21,292 nucleotides of DNA, taken from contig DJPL01000004.1 in assembly GCA_002437415.1 (NCBI GenBank), forward strand, positions 1-21,292. Direction: 5' to 3'. This DNA is from Ruminococcaceae bacterium UBA6413 (GTDB lineage Bacteria; Bacillota; Clostridia; Oscillospirales; Ruminococcaceae). The notes under the pieces are model-generated. The model did not search any database and was not told the DNA's origin. It saw only the letters and a list, made by a program, of their open reading frames with translations. A program made the position numbers and the translations under genes. Of this stretch, positions 9,001-15,979 are shown piece after piece. How positions within the stretch are numbered: position 1 is the first letter of the stretch; each line of letters opens with the position of its first letter.

Positions 9001-9660
9001 TGTGGTGCGCCTGCGGCGCAGATTGTGATTTGGAGCGGTGCGGGGCGAGGGATAGTGCGGGTTGGCAAAGCTTGTGGAAGTGGAGATAATCGGGGCAATG
9101 GGCGGGGCAAGCCGCCTCCCCTACGAATGGAATGCAGGATATATTCCTTTGGCGGTGATGGTTGGAATAGAAATGTTGACGGCAACGATCCCTCAGTCTT
9201 GCGGCAGATAAATTTTATGTGATTTGGACGTTGCGGGTGTCGCGGAGAATGGGTGTATTCGAAGCAAAGGAGCCTTGCCGCAAGCCAGCTCCCTTTAGCA
9301 AGGGAAGGGCAAGGATGCCCGATATTGAACGCCCAGAGTTTAAGCATGGATGCTTATAAGTGGTCGAACCCAGTCGGTATGCAAGGATGCATAAAGTCAG
9401 TCACACTTAGTCGTTGCACGATGCAACGACACAAATGACTGACGAGGCAGAGACGCACCGACCACAAACGACCACGATCGCAACGGACGCGAAACCAACA
9501 GAGCGTTCATAAGCCGAGAAAAAGGGATAGTGCGCGGCGAGGGGTAGTGCGGGATTTGTGGCGATGATGGGAATGGAGATGTTGGTGGCAACCGGCGGGC
9601 GGGGTGGAGTGTGCTTTCGCTGCTAAGGTGAAAAATCGGTGTCGGGCGTGCTTTTGATTA
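9001..9660. repeat. Noncoding region of degenerate repeats and hairpins
   Basis: About 0.66 kb without a credible gene. Two degenerate copies of one block are present: GGCGAGGGATAGTGCGGG (9045-9062) matches GGCGAGGGGTAGTGCGGG (9536-9553), and GGCGGTGATGG with GAAATGTTGACGGCAAC (about 9152-9187) matches GGCGATGATGG with GAGATGTTGGTGGCAAC (about 9560-9591). A 9-bp inverted repeat CTTGCGGCA / TGCCGCAAG lies at 9198-9206 and 9276-9284. Open frames here on either strand are translations of these repeats. The nested hairpin element 9291-9508 lies between the two copies. Confidence 0.65.
9291..9508 (+). repeat. Nested multi-helix palindromic element, copy 1
   Basis: Ordered inverted repeats: CCCTT/AAGGG (9291-9304); GGGCA/TGCCC around AGGA (9307-9320); then an outer helix GAACGC (9327-9332) with GCGTTC (9503-9508) enclosing TAAGCA/TGCTTA around TGGA (9341-9356), GTGGTCG/CGACCAC (9360-9366 with 9469-9475), GTCGG/CCGAC (9373-9377 with 9458-9462), TATGCA/TGCATA around AGGA (9378-9393), GTCAGTCA/TGACTGAC (9396-9403 with 9436-9443), GTCGTTGCA/TGCAACGAC around CGA (9410-9430) and TCGC/GCGA (9478-9492). 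All helices are mutually compatible. Stacked helices are joined by similar unpaired strands: AACCCA and CACTTA on the 5' side, CACAAA and ACAAA on the 3' side. Whether it acts as RNA or DNA is not known. No coding potential. Confidence 0.72.
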
Positions 9661-9732
9661 GTCAAAATTTACATTATTCGTGCGGCTGTGACAGCTATTT
9701 TGAATTTTTTATGAAAATTCGGCACAAAAGGC

Positions 9733-9761
9733 TTAACATTTGAAGCAATTTGTGCTATACT
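9733..9761 (+). promoter_or_regulatory. Promoter of the class A PBP gene
   Basis: TTAACA (9733-9738) and TATACT (9756-9761) are 17 nt apart, with TGC just before the -10 giving an extended -10. It predicts a leader of about 85 nt that contains a small stem TTGCC/GGCAA (9798-9802 with 9809-9813). A second TATACT at 9772-9777 lacks a good -35. Confidence 0.72.
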
Positions 9762-9850
9762 TACAACGTGGTATACTCTGTTACCGGAAACATAACCTTG
9801 CCTTAAACGGCAATAATAAAATGAACGACACACCTTAAAAGGACGTAAAT

Positions 9851-12235
9851 ATGAGCAAAAACAAAACTCAGTATCTTAATGCCGACGCGGAGCTTGATGA
9901 AGAGCTCTCTGCCGACACTAAGCCAAAGAAAAAGAAGAAGAAAAAGCAGAATAAGGCTGTAAATACCGTAAAGCACGTATTCGGCGTTATAGGAACTACA
10001 CTTCTCAGCTTGTTTATGATAGTTATCATTACCTGCTGTATAGTAGCGGTAACGCTGACGGTTTACATTATGCAGTTTGCGGACAGCGCGTTTGATGTTG
10101 ACCTGAAGAACGTTGACCTGAGCTACACCAGCTTCATTTATGCAAAGAACAGCGCAGGCGAGCAGGTCGAGATAAAACGTCTGTCGGGCGACGAGAACCG
10201 TATCTGGGTAGATATGGAGCAGATACCTAAGCACACGCAGGACGCATTCGTTGCGGTAGAGGACAAGCGTTTCTACGAGCACGAGGGCGTTGACTGGAAG
10301 AGAACGGTGCGCGTTACCATATCGACCTTGTTCAACGGCTACGGCGAGGGCGGTTCGACCATAACACAGCAGCTTGTAAAGAATATCACGGGTGACGACA
10401 GGGTAACTCCCGAGCGTAAGATAAGAGAGATATTCAGAGCGCTGAACCTTGAACAGCAATACACGAAAATCGATATACTCGAGGCGTATCTTAACCGTGT
10501 TCCGCTCGGCGGTACGGTCTACGGTGTAGGCTCGGCGGCTTACTATTATTTCGGCAAGACGGTAGATCAGCTTACTATTGCGGAAAGCGCGATACTTGCC
10601 GGTATGACGCGTTCGCCCAGTGTGCTGAACCCGTATGCGGATCTTCAGAGATCCAAGGAAAGACAGCTGTATGCACTGAAATGTATGTATGACCAGGGTC
10701 TTATCACGACAGATGAGTACGAAGCGGCTAAGGTTGAGCAGGTAAAGTTCAGACTTATCGTTGAAGGCGACGCTTACGGCTATAAAGATCCGAGATATGA
10801 TGAGTATTACGGAAACAACGCAAATCAGGACGACAACAGCGATCAGTATGACGATAACGATACTTACGAGGCTTACCGCTGGAATGAGTATGAGATATCG
10901 CAGAACTGGTACGTTGACGCGGCTATAGAGCAGGTTATCGAGGATATAGGAAAAGCCAAGGGTATGACTTACTCCGAGGCAAAGGCTGATCTTTACAAGG
11001 GCGGCTACAAGATATATCTTAATATGGATATGGATATCCAGGATAAGCTTGAAGAGTTCTTCAAGGATCCCAACAACTTCTTCTACAGCTATGATACTAC
11101 GGCTATCGAGGAAAACTGCGCACAGGCGGCATTCGTGCTTACCGACTACAGGGGCAATGTTGTGGCACTTGCGGGCGGTATCGGCGATAAGCCCGGTGAC
11201 GGTTGCTTCAACAGAGCGACACAGGCTATACTGCCTATAGGTTCGACAATGAAGCCTATCTCGGTTTACGGTCAGGCGATAGACAAGGATATTATCAGCT
11301 ATTCATCGATGATATTCGACAGGTGCATAACTCTTCCCGATGGCACAAACTGGCCGAGTAACTTTGAGGGCGACTACGGCTCGGGCGGATATATACCGAC
11401 ATGGTACGCAGTACAGCAGTCAAAGAATACTACCGCTGTACGAATGGCTCAGGTGCTCGGAATTGACACCTGCTTTAACTTCCTTACCGATAAGCTGAAT
11501 ATAACAACTCTTGACTATACGAACGATAAGGCTTATTCGCCCATTGCGCTCGGACAGCTGACGCAGGGTATGACACTGCTTGAGCTTGCGGGTGCGTATC
11601 AGATATTCGGCTCGGGCGGTATGTATTATACTCCCAAGCTGTATAACCTTATCACAGACTACAATGATAATGTTGTTATCGAACAGGAACCGCTCGGCGA
11701 CAGGGTAATAGACAGCGACAGCGCATATATCACAAACAGACTGCTCAAGGCGGTTACCGATACCACAAACGGTTCAGGTAGATATGCAAGAATTGACGGC
11801 ATTGAGGTTGTCGGCAAGACAGGTACTTCAAACGATGAGCGTGTACTGGCATTTGCCGGACTTACAGCCGATTATTGCGGTGTTATAAGGCTCGGATTTG
11901 ACGATAACAAGAATATCGGCAATACGAACTATATTTACCTGGCACAGGTATGGCATAACTTTATGGTGAACATCGTGAACGAGGAGTCCACAAAGACATT
12001 CACCAAAGACCCGAACGTAGTAGAAAAGAACTACTGCACCGAAACGGGACTTATCGCTACATCGAAATGCCCGAGCACGGCGGTGGGCTATTACAAGGCG
12101 GATACTCTGCCGAAGACCTGCGACTCGACCCACAAGGACGGCGAGTATGTTTCAAAGCACGGCGGCGAAACGCTGCTTGTGCCCGAATGGTACACAAAGC
12201 AGGACGACAGCACGAGCGATACAAGTTCAAACTGA
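9851..12235 (+). CDS. Bifunctional class A penicillin-binding protein (PBP1A type)
   Basis: 794 residues, typical length for a PBP1. A cytoplasmic tail with a poly-lysine run (K26-K32) precedes one membrane helix at about 42-74. The GT51 glycosyltransferase motifs are all present: EDKRFYEHEG with catalytic Glu137, GGSTITQQLVKN (167-178), RKIREIFRA (189-197), ILEAYLNRVPLG (209-220) and LAGMTRSPS (249-257). The transpeptidase motifs are STMK with Ser465 and Lys468, SKN (524-526) and KTGT (656-659). It therefore polymerises lipid II into glycan strands and cross-links the peptides outside the membrane. An Asp/Asn/Tyr-rich insertion (about 310-345) joins the two halves, and the C-terminus is Ser/Asp/Thr-rich. 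ATG 9851 follows AAAAGGA at 9836-9842. It is transcribed from the promoter at 9733-9761. No neighbour is obviously in the same operon. Confidence 0.96.
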   Translation: MSKNKTQYLNADAELDEELSADTKPKKKKKKKQNKAVNTVKHVFGVIGTTLLSLFMIVIITCCIVAVTLTVYIMQFADSAFDVDLKNVDLSYTSFIYAKNSAGEQVEIKRLSGDENRIWVDMEQIPKHTQDAFVAVEDKRFYEHEGVDWKRTVRVTISTLFNGYGEGGSTITQQLVKNITGDDRVTPERKIREIFRALNLEQQYTKIDILEAYLNRVPLGGTVYGVGSAAYYYFGKTVDQLTIAESAILAGMTRSPSVLNPYADLQRSKERQLYALKCMYDQGLITTDEYEAAKVEQVKFRLIVEGDAYGYKDPRYDEYYGNNANQDDNSDQYDDNDTYEAYRWNEYEISQNWYVDAAIEQVIEDIGKAKGMTYSEAKADLYKGGYKIYLNMDMDIQDKLEEFFKDPNNFFYSYDTTAIEENCAQAAFVLTDYRGNVVALAGGIGDKPGDGCFNRATQAILPIGSTMKPISVYGQAIDKDIISYSSMIFDRCITLPDGTNWPSNFEGDYGSGGYIPTWYAVQQSKNTTAVRMAQVLGIDTCFNFLTDKLNITTLDYTNDKAYSPIALGQLTQGMTLLELAGAYQIFGSGGMYYTPKLYNLITDYNDNVVIEQEPLGDRVIDSDSAYITNRLLKAVTDTTNGSGRYARIDGIEVVGKTGTSNDERVLAFAGLTADYCGVIRLGFDDNKNIGNTNYIYLAQVWHNFMVNIVNEESTKTFTKDPNVVEKNYCTETGLIATSKCPSTAVGYYKADTLPKTCDSTHKDGEYVSKHGGETLLVPEWYTKQDDSTSDTSSN

Positions 12236-12238
12236 TGT

Positions 12239-12306
12239 AAATAGATTACAGCGGCTTTACGAAAGCAGTTCAGTTTGTAGAAACAGCATTTTTAAAAATA
12301 GATTAC
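12239..12306 (+). repeat. 11-bp direct repeat after the PBP gene
   Basis: AAATAGATTAC occurs at 12239-12249 and 12296-12306. It brackets 46 bp containing a degenerate hairpin (AGCGGCTTT at about 12251 with AAAGCAGTT at about 12262) that resembles the clean terminator hairpin at 12434-12454. Confidence 0.5.
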
Positions 12307-12314
12307 TATTATTA

Positions 12315-12405
12315 TCCCTATCCCCAAACCCCTTCCCCATGGGAAGGGGCTAATTATCGGGGGCTATCGCCCCTCATCCCTATTGGGGGCTTCGCCCCTC
12401 AACCC
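12315..12405 (-). repeat. Palindromic intergenic repeat, copy 2 (inverted)
   Basis: Hairpins: CCCCTTCCC/GGGAAGGGG around CAT (12329-12349), GGGGC/GCCCC around TATC (12360-12373) and GGGGC/GCCCC around TTC (12386-12398). Read on the minus strand, the order AGGGGCGATAGCCCC, then TAGCCCCTTCCC, then GGAAGGGGTTTGGGG matches + strand 14355-14406 module by module. It is therefore a second copy of that block in opposite orientation. Confidence 0.72.
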
Positions 12406-12433
12406 CATTAAAAAACAAATTTGTAACAGACTA

Positions 12434-12459
12434 AGCGGCTATACAAAAGCCGCTGTTTT
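12434..12459 (+). terminator. Terminator-like hairpin before the methyltransferase gene
   Basis: AGCGGCT (12434-12440) pairs perfectly with AGCCGCT (12448-12454) around ATACAAA and is followed by GTTTT. It probably ends PBP transcription, yet it lies only 16-22 bp before the methyltransferase start, so that gene needs either read-through or a promoter I cannot see. Confidence 0.55.
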
Positions 12460-12475
12460 GATGAAAGGATATTCT

Positions 12476-13594
12476 ATGACATTCAGACTTACGGCACCGT
12501 GTCACTTCGGGCTGGAAAAGACGCTCTCGTTTGAGGTGCGCAAAATAGGCGGCGAGGATATAACCGTATCGGACGGACGTGTTACGTTCACGGGGGACGA
12601 GCGTGTGCTTATCAGAGCCAATATGTGCCTGTCGACTGCAGAGCGTGTGGGAATACTGCTGTCCGAGTTCAGGGCGAGGACCTTTGAGGAGGTGTTTCAG
12701 GGGGTAAAGGCTATACCGATCGAAAAGTATGTCGGAAAGTTTGATAAGTTCCCGATAAAGGGGTTCAGCCTAAACTCAAAGCTTACAAGCGTTCCCGCCT
12801 GCCAGAAGATAATAAAGAAGGCTATGGTCGAGCGCATGAAGAGCGTGTATAAGATCGGATATTTTCAGGAAACGGAGGCGCTGTTTCAGTTCCGCTTCTC
12901 GATAATGAAGGATAACGTTATGATGACGCTTGATACATCGGGCGAGGGACTTCATAAGAGAGGCTACCGCCGTTTCTCAAATACCGCACCTATAAAGGAA
13001 ACGCTCGCGGCGGGTATTGCAGACCTTGCGAGGATAAGGGATAACGATATCATCTGCGACCCGTTCTGCGGAAGCGGCACACTGCTTATCGAGAGCGCGC
13101 TCAAGGCGCTGAATATCCCGCCGTGCCTTGACAGGGAATTTACCGCTATGCAGTGGGAATTCCTGCCCAAAGAGCTGTGGAACGAGGAAAGAGAAGCGCT
13201 CAGGGCGAATATCAGAAAGCCCGAAAGCTTCAAGCTGTACGGATTTGATATTGACCCGGAGGCGGTAAGACTTACGCGCGACAATGCGGCTAAGGCGGGT
13301 GTGGGCGAGTATATTGAGGTTGTTCAGCGTGATGTTGCGGACTTTACATATCCCGAGGGCTGTACGGTCGTGCTTTGCAATCCGCCTTACGGCGAGCGTA
13401 TGCTTGATGAAGAGCAGGCACACGAGCTGTATAAGGTTATGGGTAAGAGAATGCTCCCGACAGACGGAAGAAGATTATTTGTGATCACTCCTGACGGTGA
13501 ATTTGAGGAGCTGTTCGGCAAGAAGGCGGATAAGAACAGAAAGCTGTATAACGGAATGCTGATGTGCAGACTGTACAGCTACTTTAAAGGCTGA
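12476..13594 (+). CDS. THUMP-domain class I SAM-dependent rRNA methyltransferase
   Basis: 372 residues from ATG 12476, chosen because AAAGGA (12464-12469) lies 6 nt upstream; the frame extends upstream to a TTG at 12383, but that part is encoded by the palindromic repeat. A THUMP-like RNA-binding region covers about residues 45-155 and is followed by GLHKRGYR (158-165), typical of the RlmL/YpsC family. The Rossmann methyltransferase has motif I DPFCGSGTLLIES (195-207), an acidic GFDIDPEA (257-264) that should hold the ribose of SAM, and the catalytic NPPYGER (302-308). This family makes N2-methylguanosine in 23S rRNA (RlmL) or related RNAs; the exact target nucleotide cannot be read from the sequence. 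It is equivalent to Bacillus YpsC. No clear promoter or strong terminator flanks it. Confidence 0.92.
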   Translation: MTFRLTAPCHFGLEKTLSFEVRKIGGEDITVSDGRVTFTGDERVLIRANMCLSTAERVGILLSEFRARTFEEVFQGVKAIPIEKYVGKFDKFPIKGFSLNSKLTSVPACQKIIKKAMVERMKSVYKIGYFQETEALFQFRFSIMKDNVMMTLDTSGEGLHKRGYRRFSNTAPIKETLAAGIADLARIRDNDIICDPFCGSGTLLIESALKALNIPPCLDREFTAMQWEFLPKELWNEEREALRANIRKPESFKLYGFDIDPEAVRLTRDNAAKAGVGEYIEVVQRDVADFTYPEGCTVVLCNPPYGERMLDEEQAHELYKVMGKRMLPTDGRRLFVITPDGEFEELFGKKADKNRKLYNGMLMCRLYSYFKG

Positions 13595-13717
13595 TATAGA
13601 GCTTTAATACTGGGCGGTATATCTTTTATAGGTGTGCCGCTTTTCTGCTCTGTAAATATTGCCAAACGGTTATGCCGATGTTTGTTACTTATGTCAATAG
13701 AAAAAACCGATAACTTC

Positions 13718-13726
13718 TGATATACT
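13718..13726 (+). promoter_or_regulatory. Extended -10 promoter element
   Basis: TGATATACT at 13718-13726 carries the same extended -10 as the promoters at 6727 and 17497. No good -35 is present at 17 nt (TAGAAA), so activity would rest on the TGn element. It lies 54 bp before the small membrane protein gene. Confidence 0.5.
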
Positions 13727-13780
13727 TATATTAAGAAAAGTGCTTTTATCAAAACGTATAAATAACAAGGAGGTATTACT

Positions 13781-14179
13781 ATGAAACCGGTAAGAATAAT
13801 CTTTTCTGCAATCGTTGCCGCCGCAGGCGTATGGCTCTGCGTGGCACAGGACACCATGCCGGACAGACTTGATTTCTATATCTATTCGGCTTGCGCATCA
13901 TTACTTATCACATTGTCAGTCGCTTTCGGAATTTTCACCTTTATAAAGCACAGCTTCGGACGGTTTATCGGCGTTACTGTTGTTGTGAATGCCGCTATCT
14001 GCATATTCCACGCATATAAGTACCCTTATAACGTGATGAATGTCGGAGGATTGGCATCGCATATGGAATGGTTTGTTTCAGTCCTGCCGTATAATCTTCT
14101 TATTGCCGCAGTCGTAAGCGCCGTGTGCATACTCGGATATAAGATGATCAACACTCAGCACAGTAAAACGACAGTATAA
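13781..14179 (+). CDS. Small four-helix membrane protein, unknown function
   Basis: 132 residues, and I do not recognise a family. Four hydrophobic segments lie at about 5-22, 33-55, 62-79 and 101-121, so both ends would be on the same side of the membrane. Lys2 and Arg5 at the N-terminus and the polar tail (KMINTQHSKTT) favour a cytoplasmic location for both. The second and third helices carry mostly small and aliphatic residues; no charged residues sit in the membrane. The gene has an excellent ribosome binding site, AAGGAGG at 13767-13773, 7 nt before ATG 13781, and a palindrome after the stop, so it is probably a real single-gene unit. It has no obvious link with the methyltransferase before it or the c-di-GMP genes after it. 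Confidence 0.75.
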   Translation: MKPVRIIFSAIVAAAGVWLCVAQDTMPDRLDFYIYSACASLLITLSVAFGIFTFIKHSFGRFIGVTVVVNAAICIFHAYKYPYNVMNVGGLASHMEWFVSVLPYNLLIAAVVSAVCILGYKMINTQHSKTTV

Positions 14180-14194
14180 GTAAAATGAATTTTT

Positions 14195-14218
14195 AACAGC
14201 CGCAGATCTGCGGCTGTT
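14195..14218. terminator. Perfect 24-bp palindrome after the membrane protein gene
   Basis: The arm AACAGCCGCAGA (14195-14206) is followed immediately by its exact complement (14207-14218). On the + strand only ATCC follows, so it is a poor terminator there; on the minus strand it is followed by five T and would be a good one. It is almost identical to the hairpin at 14528-14555. Confidence 0.6.
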
Positions 14219-14264
14219 ATCCTGTCTAAAAGCCTATTGTAAATATTAAAATGGGGTGTCGCTT

Positions 14265-14474
14265 GTTGCTTGCTCTGTTGGTTTTGCATCGTGCAAAACT
14301 TTTGGCAAGCAACCAAAGCATCCTTGCTTTGGGACAAAGCCCCCGACAGGGTCTAGGGGCGGTAGCCCCAGCAAAATAGCCCCTTTCCCCGGGAAAGGGG
14401 TTTGGGGTTTCGGCAAGGATGCCGATATAGAACGCCCAAAGGCTTTGCAAGGACGCAAAGCCAACAAAGCGTTC
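14265..14474 (+). repeat. Palindromic intergenic element, copy 3
   Basis: Modules in order: GTTGCTTGC (14265-14273) with GCAAGCAAC (14305-14313) enclosing GTTTTGCA/TGCAAAAC around TCG (14281-14299); CCAAAGCA/TGCTTTGG around TCCT (14313-14332); GGGGC/GCCCC around GGTA (14356-14369); CCCCTTTCCC/GGGAAAGGGG (14380-14400); CGGCA/TGCCG around AGGA (14411-14424); and GAACGC (14430-14435) with GCGTTC (14469-14474) enclosing GGCTTTGC/GCAAAGCC (14441-14448 with 14455-14462). The last two modules, with GATAT between them, match 9307-9332 and 9495-9508; the GGGGC and CCCCTTTCCC modules match 12329-12373 in reverse. Small frames on both strands here only translate the palindromes. Confidence 0.75.
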
Positions 14475-14527
14475 TTAAAGGGATAGAGAATTTGCAGTAT
14501 TTTATAAAAACAGACTTTTTATATAAA

Positions 14528-14561
14528 TTAACAGTCGCAAATCTGCGGCTGTTAATTTTTT
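14528..14561 (+). terminator. Intrinsic terminator before the EAL-HDOD gene
   Basis: TTAACAGTCGCA (14528-14539) pairs with TGCGGCTGTTAA (14544-14555), 12 bp with one G-U, around AATC, followed by six T. Over 25 nt it differs at two positions from the palindrome 333 bp upstream. Confidence 0.85.
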
Positions 14562-14615
14562 CGCCGTAGCTACAGCTTCGCCGACTGTTGTGTCGGCAGA
14601 AAATACAAACTGAAA

Positions 14616-14646
14616 CGTGTAAAAATTTACACGAGTTTTGTATAAT
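14616..14646 (+). promoter_or_regulatory. Operator-like palindrome next to a TATAAT box
   Basis: CGTGTAAA (14616-14623) and TTTACACG (14626-14633) form a perfect inverted repeat with a 2-bp centre. A consensus TATAAT (14641-14646) follows 7 bp later, so the palindrome covers the place of the -35 box. No good -35 sequence is present. The layout suits a transcription factor site, either an activator compensating for the missing -35 or a repressor. The regulator family is not identifiable. Confidence 0.45.
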
Positions 14647-14690
14647 GTTACAAAAAACTCTGTCAGAAAGGCGAAAATTAGGTATTATTG

Positions 14691-14719
14691 TTGACTTTAG
14701 CGCTGAAATAATGTAAAAT
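14691..14719 (+). promoter_or_regulatory. Promoter of the EAL-HDOD gene
   Basis: TTGACT (14691-14696) and TAAAAT (14714-14719) are exactly 17 nt apart, 37 bp before the GTG start, giving a short untranslated leader. Confidence 0.7.
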
Positions 14720-14740
14720 TAACAAATAAAGATTAAAACG

Positions 14741-14746
14741 AAGGAG
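14741..14746 (+). promoter_or_regulatory. Ribosome binding site fixing the EAL-HDOD start
   Basis: AAGGAG at 14741-14746 directly abuts the in-frame ATG at 14747, too close for initiation there, but lies 9 nt before the in-frame GTG at 14756. The GTG is therefore the likely start. Confidence 0.75.
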
Positions 14747-14755
14747 ATGATCTCT

Positions 14756-15976
14756 GTGGAGAACGTATTTTTTGCACGTCAGCCTATACTTGATGTGAAC
14801 AACAATACATACGGCTATGAATTGCTTTACAGAAATCAGCCCGGAGTCAATGCGTATACGGGAAATAACGGCGATGTAAGCACCGCCGATGTAATAAATA
14901 ATGCTTTTTTCGTTGATAATATAACCAGCGTTCTCGGCGGCAAAAAAGCATTTGTCAATTTTACGGGCAATCTTATCAAGCGCGGAGTTCCGAAGATGAT
15001 ATCAAGTGATATACTTGTAGTGGAGCTTCTTGAAAATGTAATGGCGGATGCGGAGATAATAAGGCGCTGTATAGAGCTTAAGAAAATGGGCTATCTGCTT
15101 GCGCTTGACGATTATGAATACGGTGAGAATACAAAGGCGCTGTTTGAGCTTGCGGATATAGTCAAGCTTGACTTTCACACCTCACGCGAGGTGGTGGAAC
15201 GCACAGCGGAAAAGTGTATCACATATAATAAGATAATGCTTGCCGAAAAGGTGGAAACTCAGCTTGAGGTCGAGTATGCAAAGAGGCTCGGCTGTACATA
15301 TATGCAGGGCTACTTCTTTGCAAAGCCTCTGCTTATGACGCACAGGACAAATACACCTATGGCAAAGACATTTCTTCATATACTCGGACTTGTGTATTCG
15401 CCCGATCCCGACTATGAGGAGATAGCGGCGGTAATATCGACCGACGTTGTGCTGACGATAAGACTTTTAAGACTTATAAATGTTATGTACGGCAGTACGG
15501 GCAACAAGATATCGACAATTCATCAGGCGCTTGTCCTGCTCGGATTTGAGAAGCTGAAGGAATGGATATATCTTGTCGGACTTCAACGCTTGCAGAAGGA
15601 TACTCCCGATGAGCTTATAAGGCTTGCGCTGTTCAGGGCAAAGTTCTGCGAAAGCATTTCTAAGGTAATGCCCGGACAGTACATACACCGAAAGGAAATG
15701 TATCTTATGGGGCTTATGTCCGTGGTTGCGGGTACTTCTAACGAACGCGATATAGGCAATATAATGAAGGAGCTGCCTGTAACGGACGAAATCAAGAACG
15801 GTCTGCTGGGAGCAGACAGCCTGTACGGTGATGTGTTCAGACTTGTTGTTGACTATGAGCACGCAAACTGGGATAAGGTCGAGGAGTTTGTCAAAAAGTA
15901 CGATGTCGATTCACAGCAGCTCGCCAACGAGTATGTAAAGTGCGTAAGATTTATGCAGCAGTTTTATATCAAATGA
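14756..15976 (+). CDS. EAL-HDOD signalling protein (YuxH type)
   Basis: 406 residues from GTG 14756; the more upstream ATG 14747 touches the Shine-Dalgarno sequence. The N-terminus (FFARQPILD) is the hallmark of the YuxH family. The EAL-like half (about 1-200) keeps residues equivalent to the phosphodiesterase metal and substrate ligands: ELLYR (Glu22), FVNFT (Asn68), VELLE (Glu90), LDDYEYG (Asp118, Asp119), VKLD (Lys137), AEKVE (Glu164, Glu167) and MQGYFF (Gln184). The loop after the two Asp is changed from the usual DDFGTG, so c-di-GMP hydrolysis is possible but uncertain; relatives such as Vibrio CdgJ are reported to act without it. The HDOD half (about 205-406) lacks a catalytic HD pair and usually mediates protein contacts. 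It is followed by a terminator and then a GGDEF protein, suggesting a functional c-di-GMP pair (inference). Confidence 0.9.
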   Translation: MENVFFARQPILDVNNNTYGYELLYRNQPGVNAYTGNNGDVSTADVINNAFFVDNITSVLGGKKAFVNFTGNLIKRGVPKMISSDILVVELLENVMADAEIIRRCIELKKMGYLLALDDYEYGENTKALFELADIVKLDFHTSREVVERTAEKCITYNKIMLAEKVETQLEVEYAKRLGCTYMQGYFFAKPLLMTHRTNTPMAKTFLHILGLVYSPDPDYEEIAAVISTDVVLTIRLLRLINVMYGSTGNKISTIHQALVLLGFEKLKEWIYLVGLQRLQKDTPDELIRLALFRAKFCESISKVMPGQYIHRKEMYLMGLMSVVAGTSNERDIGNIMKELPVTDEIKNGLLGADSLYGDVFRLVVDYEHANWDKVEEFVKKYDVDSQQLANEYVKCVRFMQQFYIK

Positions 15977-15979
15977 GTC

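Noticed and set aside
8928..9347. 139-codon frame on the minus strand and smaller + strand frames in 8992-9438
   Set aside because: They run across terminator arms and palindromic repeats, contain no domain and have no ribosome binding site; best read as noncoding.
9291..9508. CRISPR array
   Set aside because: The repeats are palindromes of differing arm sequence without regular spacing, equal-length spacers or nearby cas genes.
9803..10459. 218-codon minus-strand frame over the PBP start
   Set aside because: It is antisense to the conserved GT51 motifs and overlaps the PBP promoter leader; no support as a gene.
12383..12475. N-terminal extension of the methyltransferase to a TTG
   Set aside because: The extra 31 codons are encoded by the palindromic repeat and a terminator hairpin; ATG 12476 has a proper ribosome binding site and matches the family start.
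14256..14486. Small frames on both strands in 14155-14486
   Set aside because: They translate the hairpin modules of repeat copy 3 and have no ribosome binding site.
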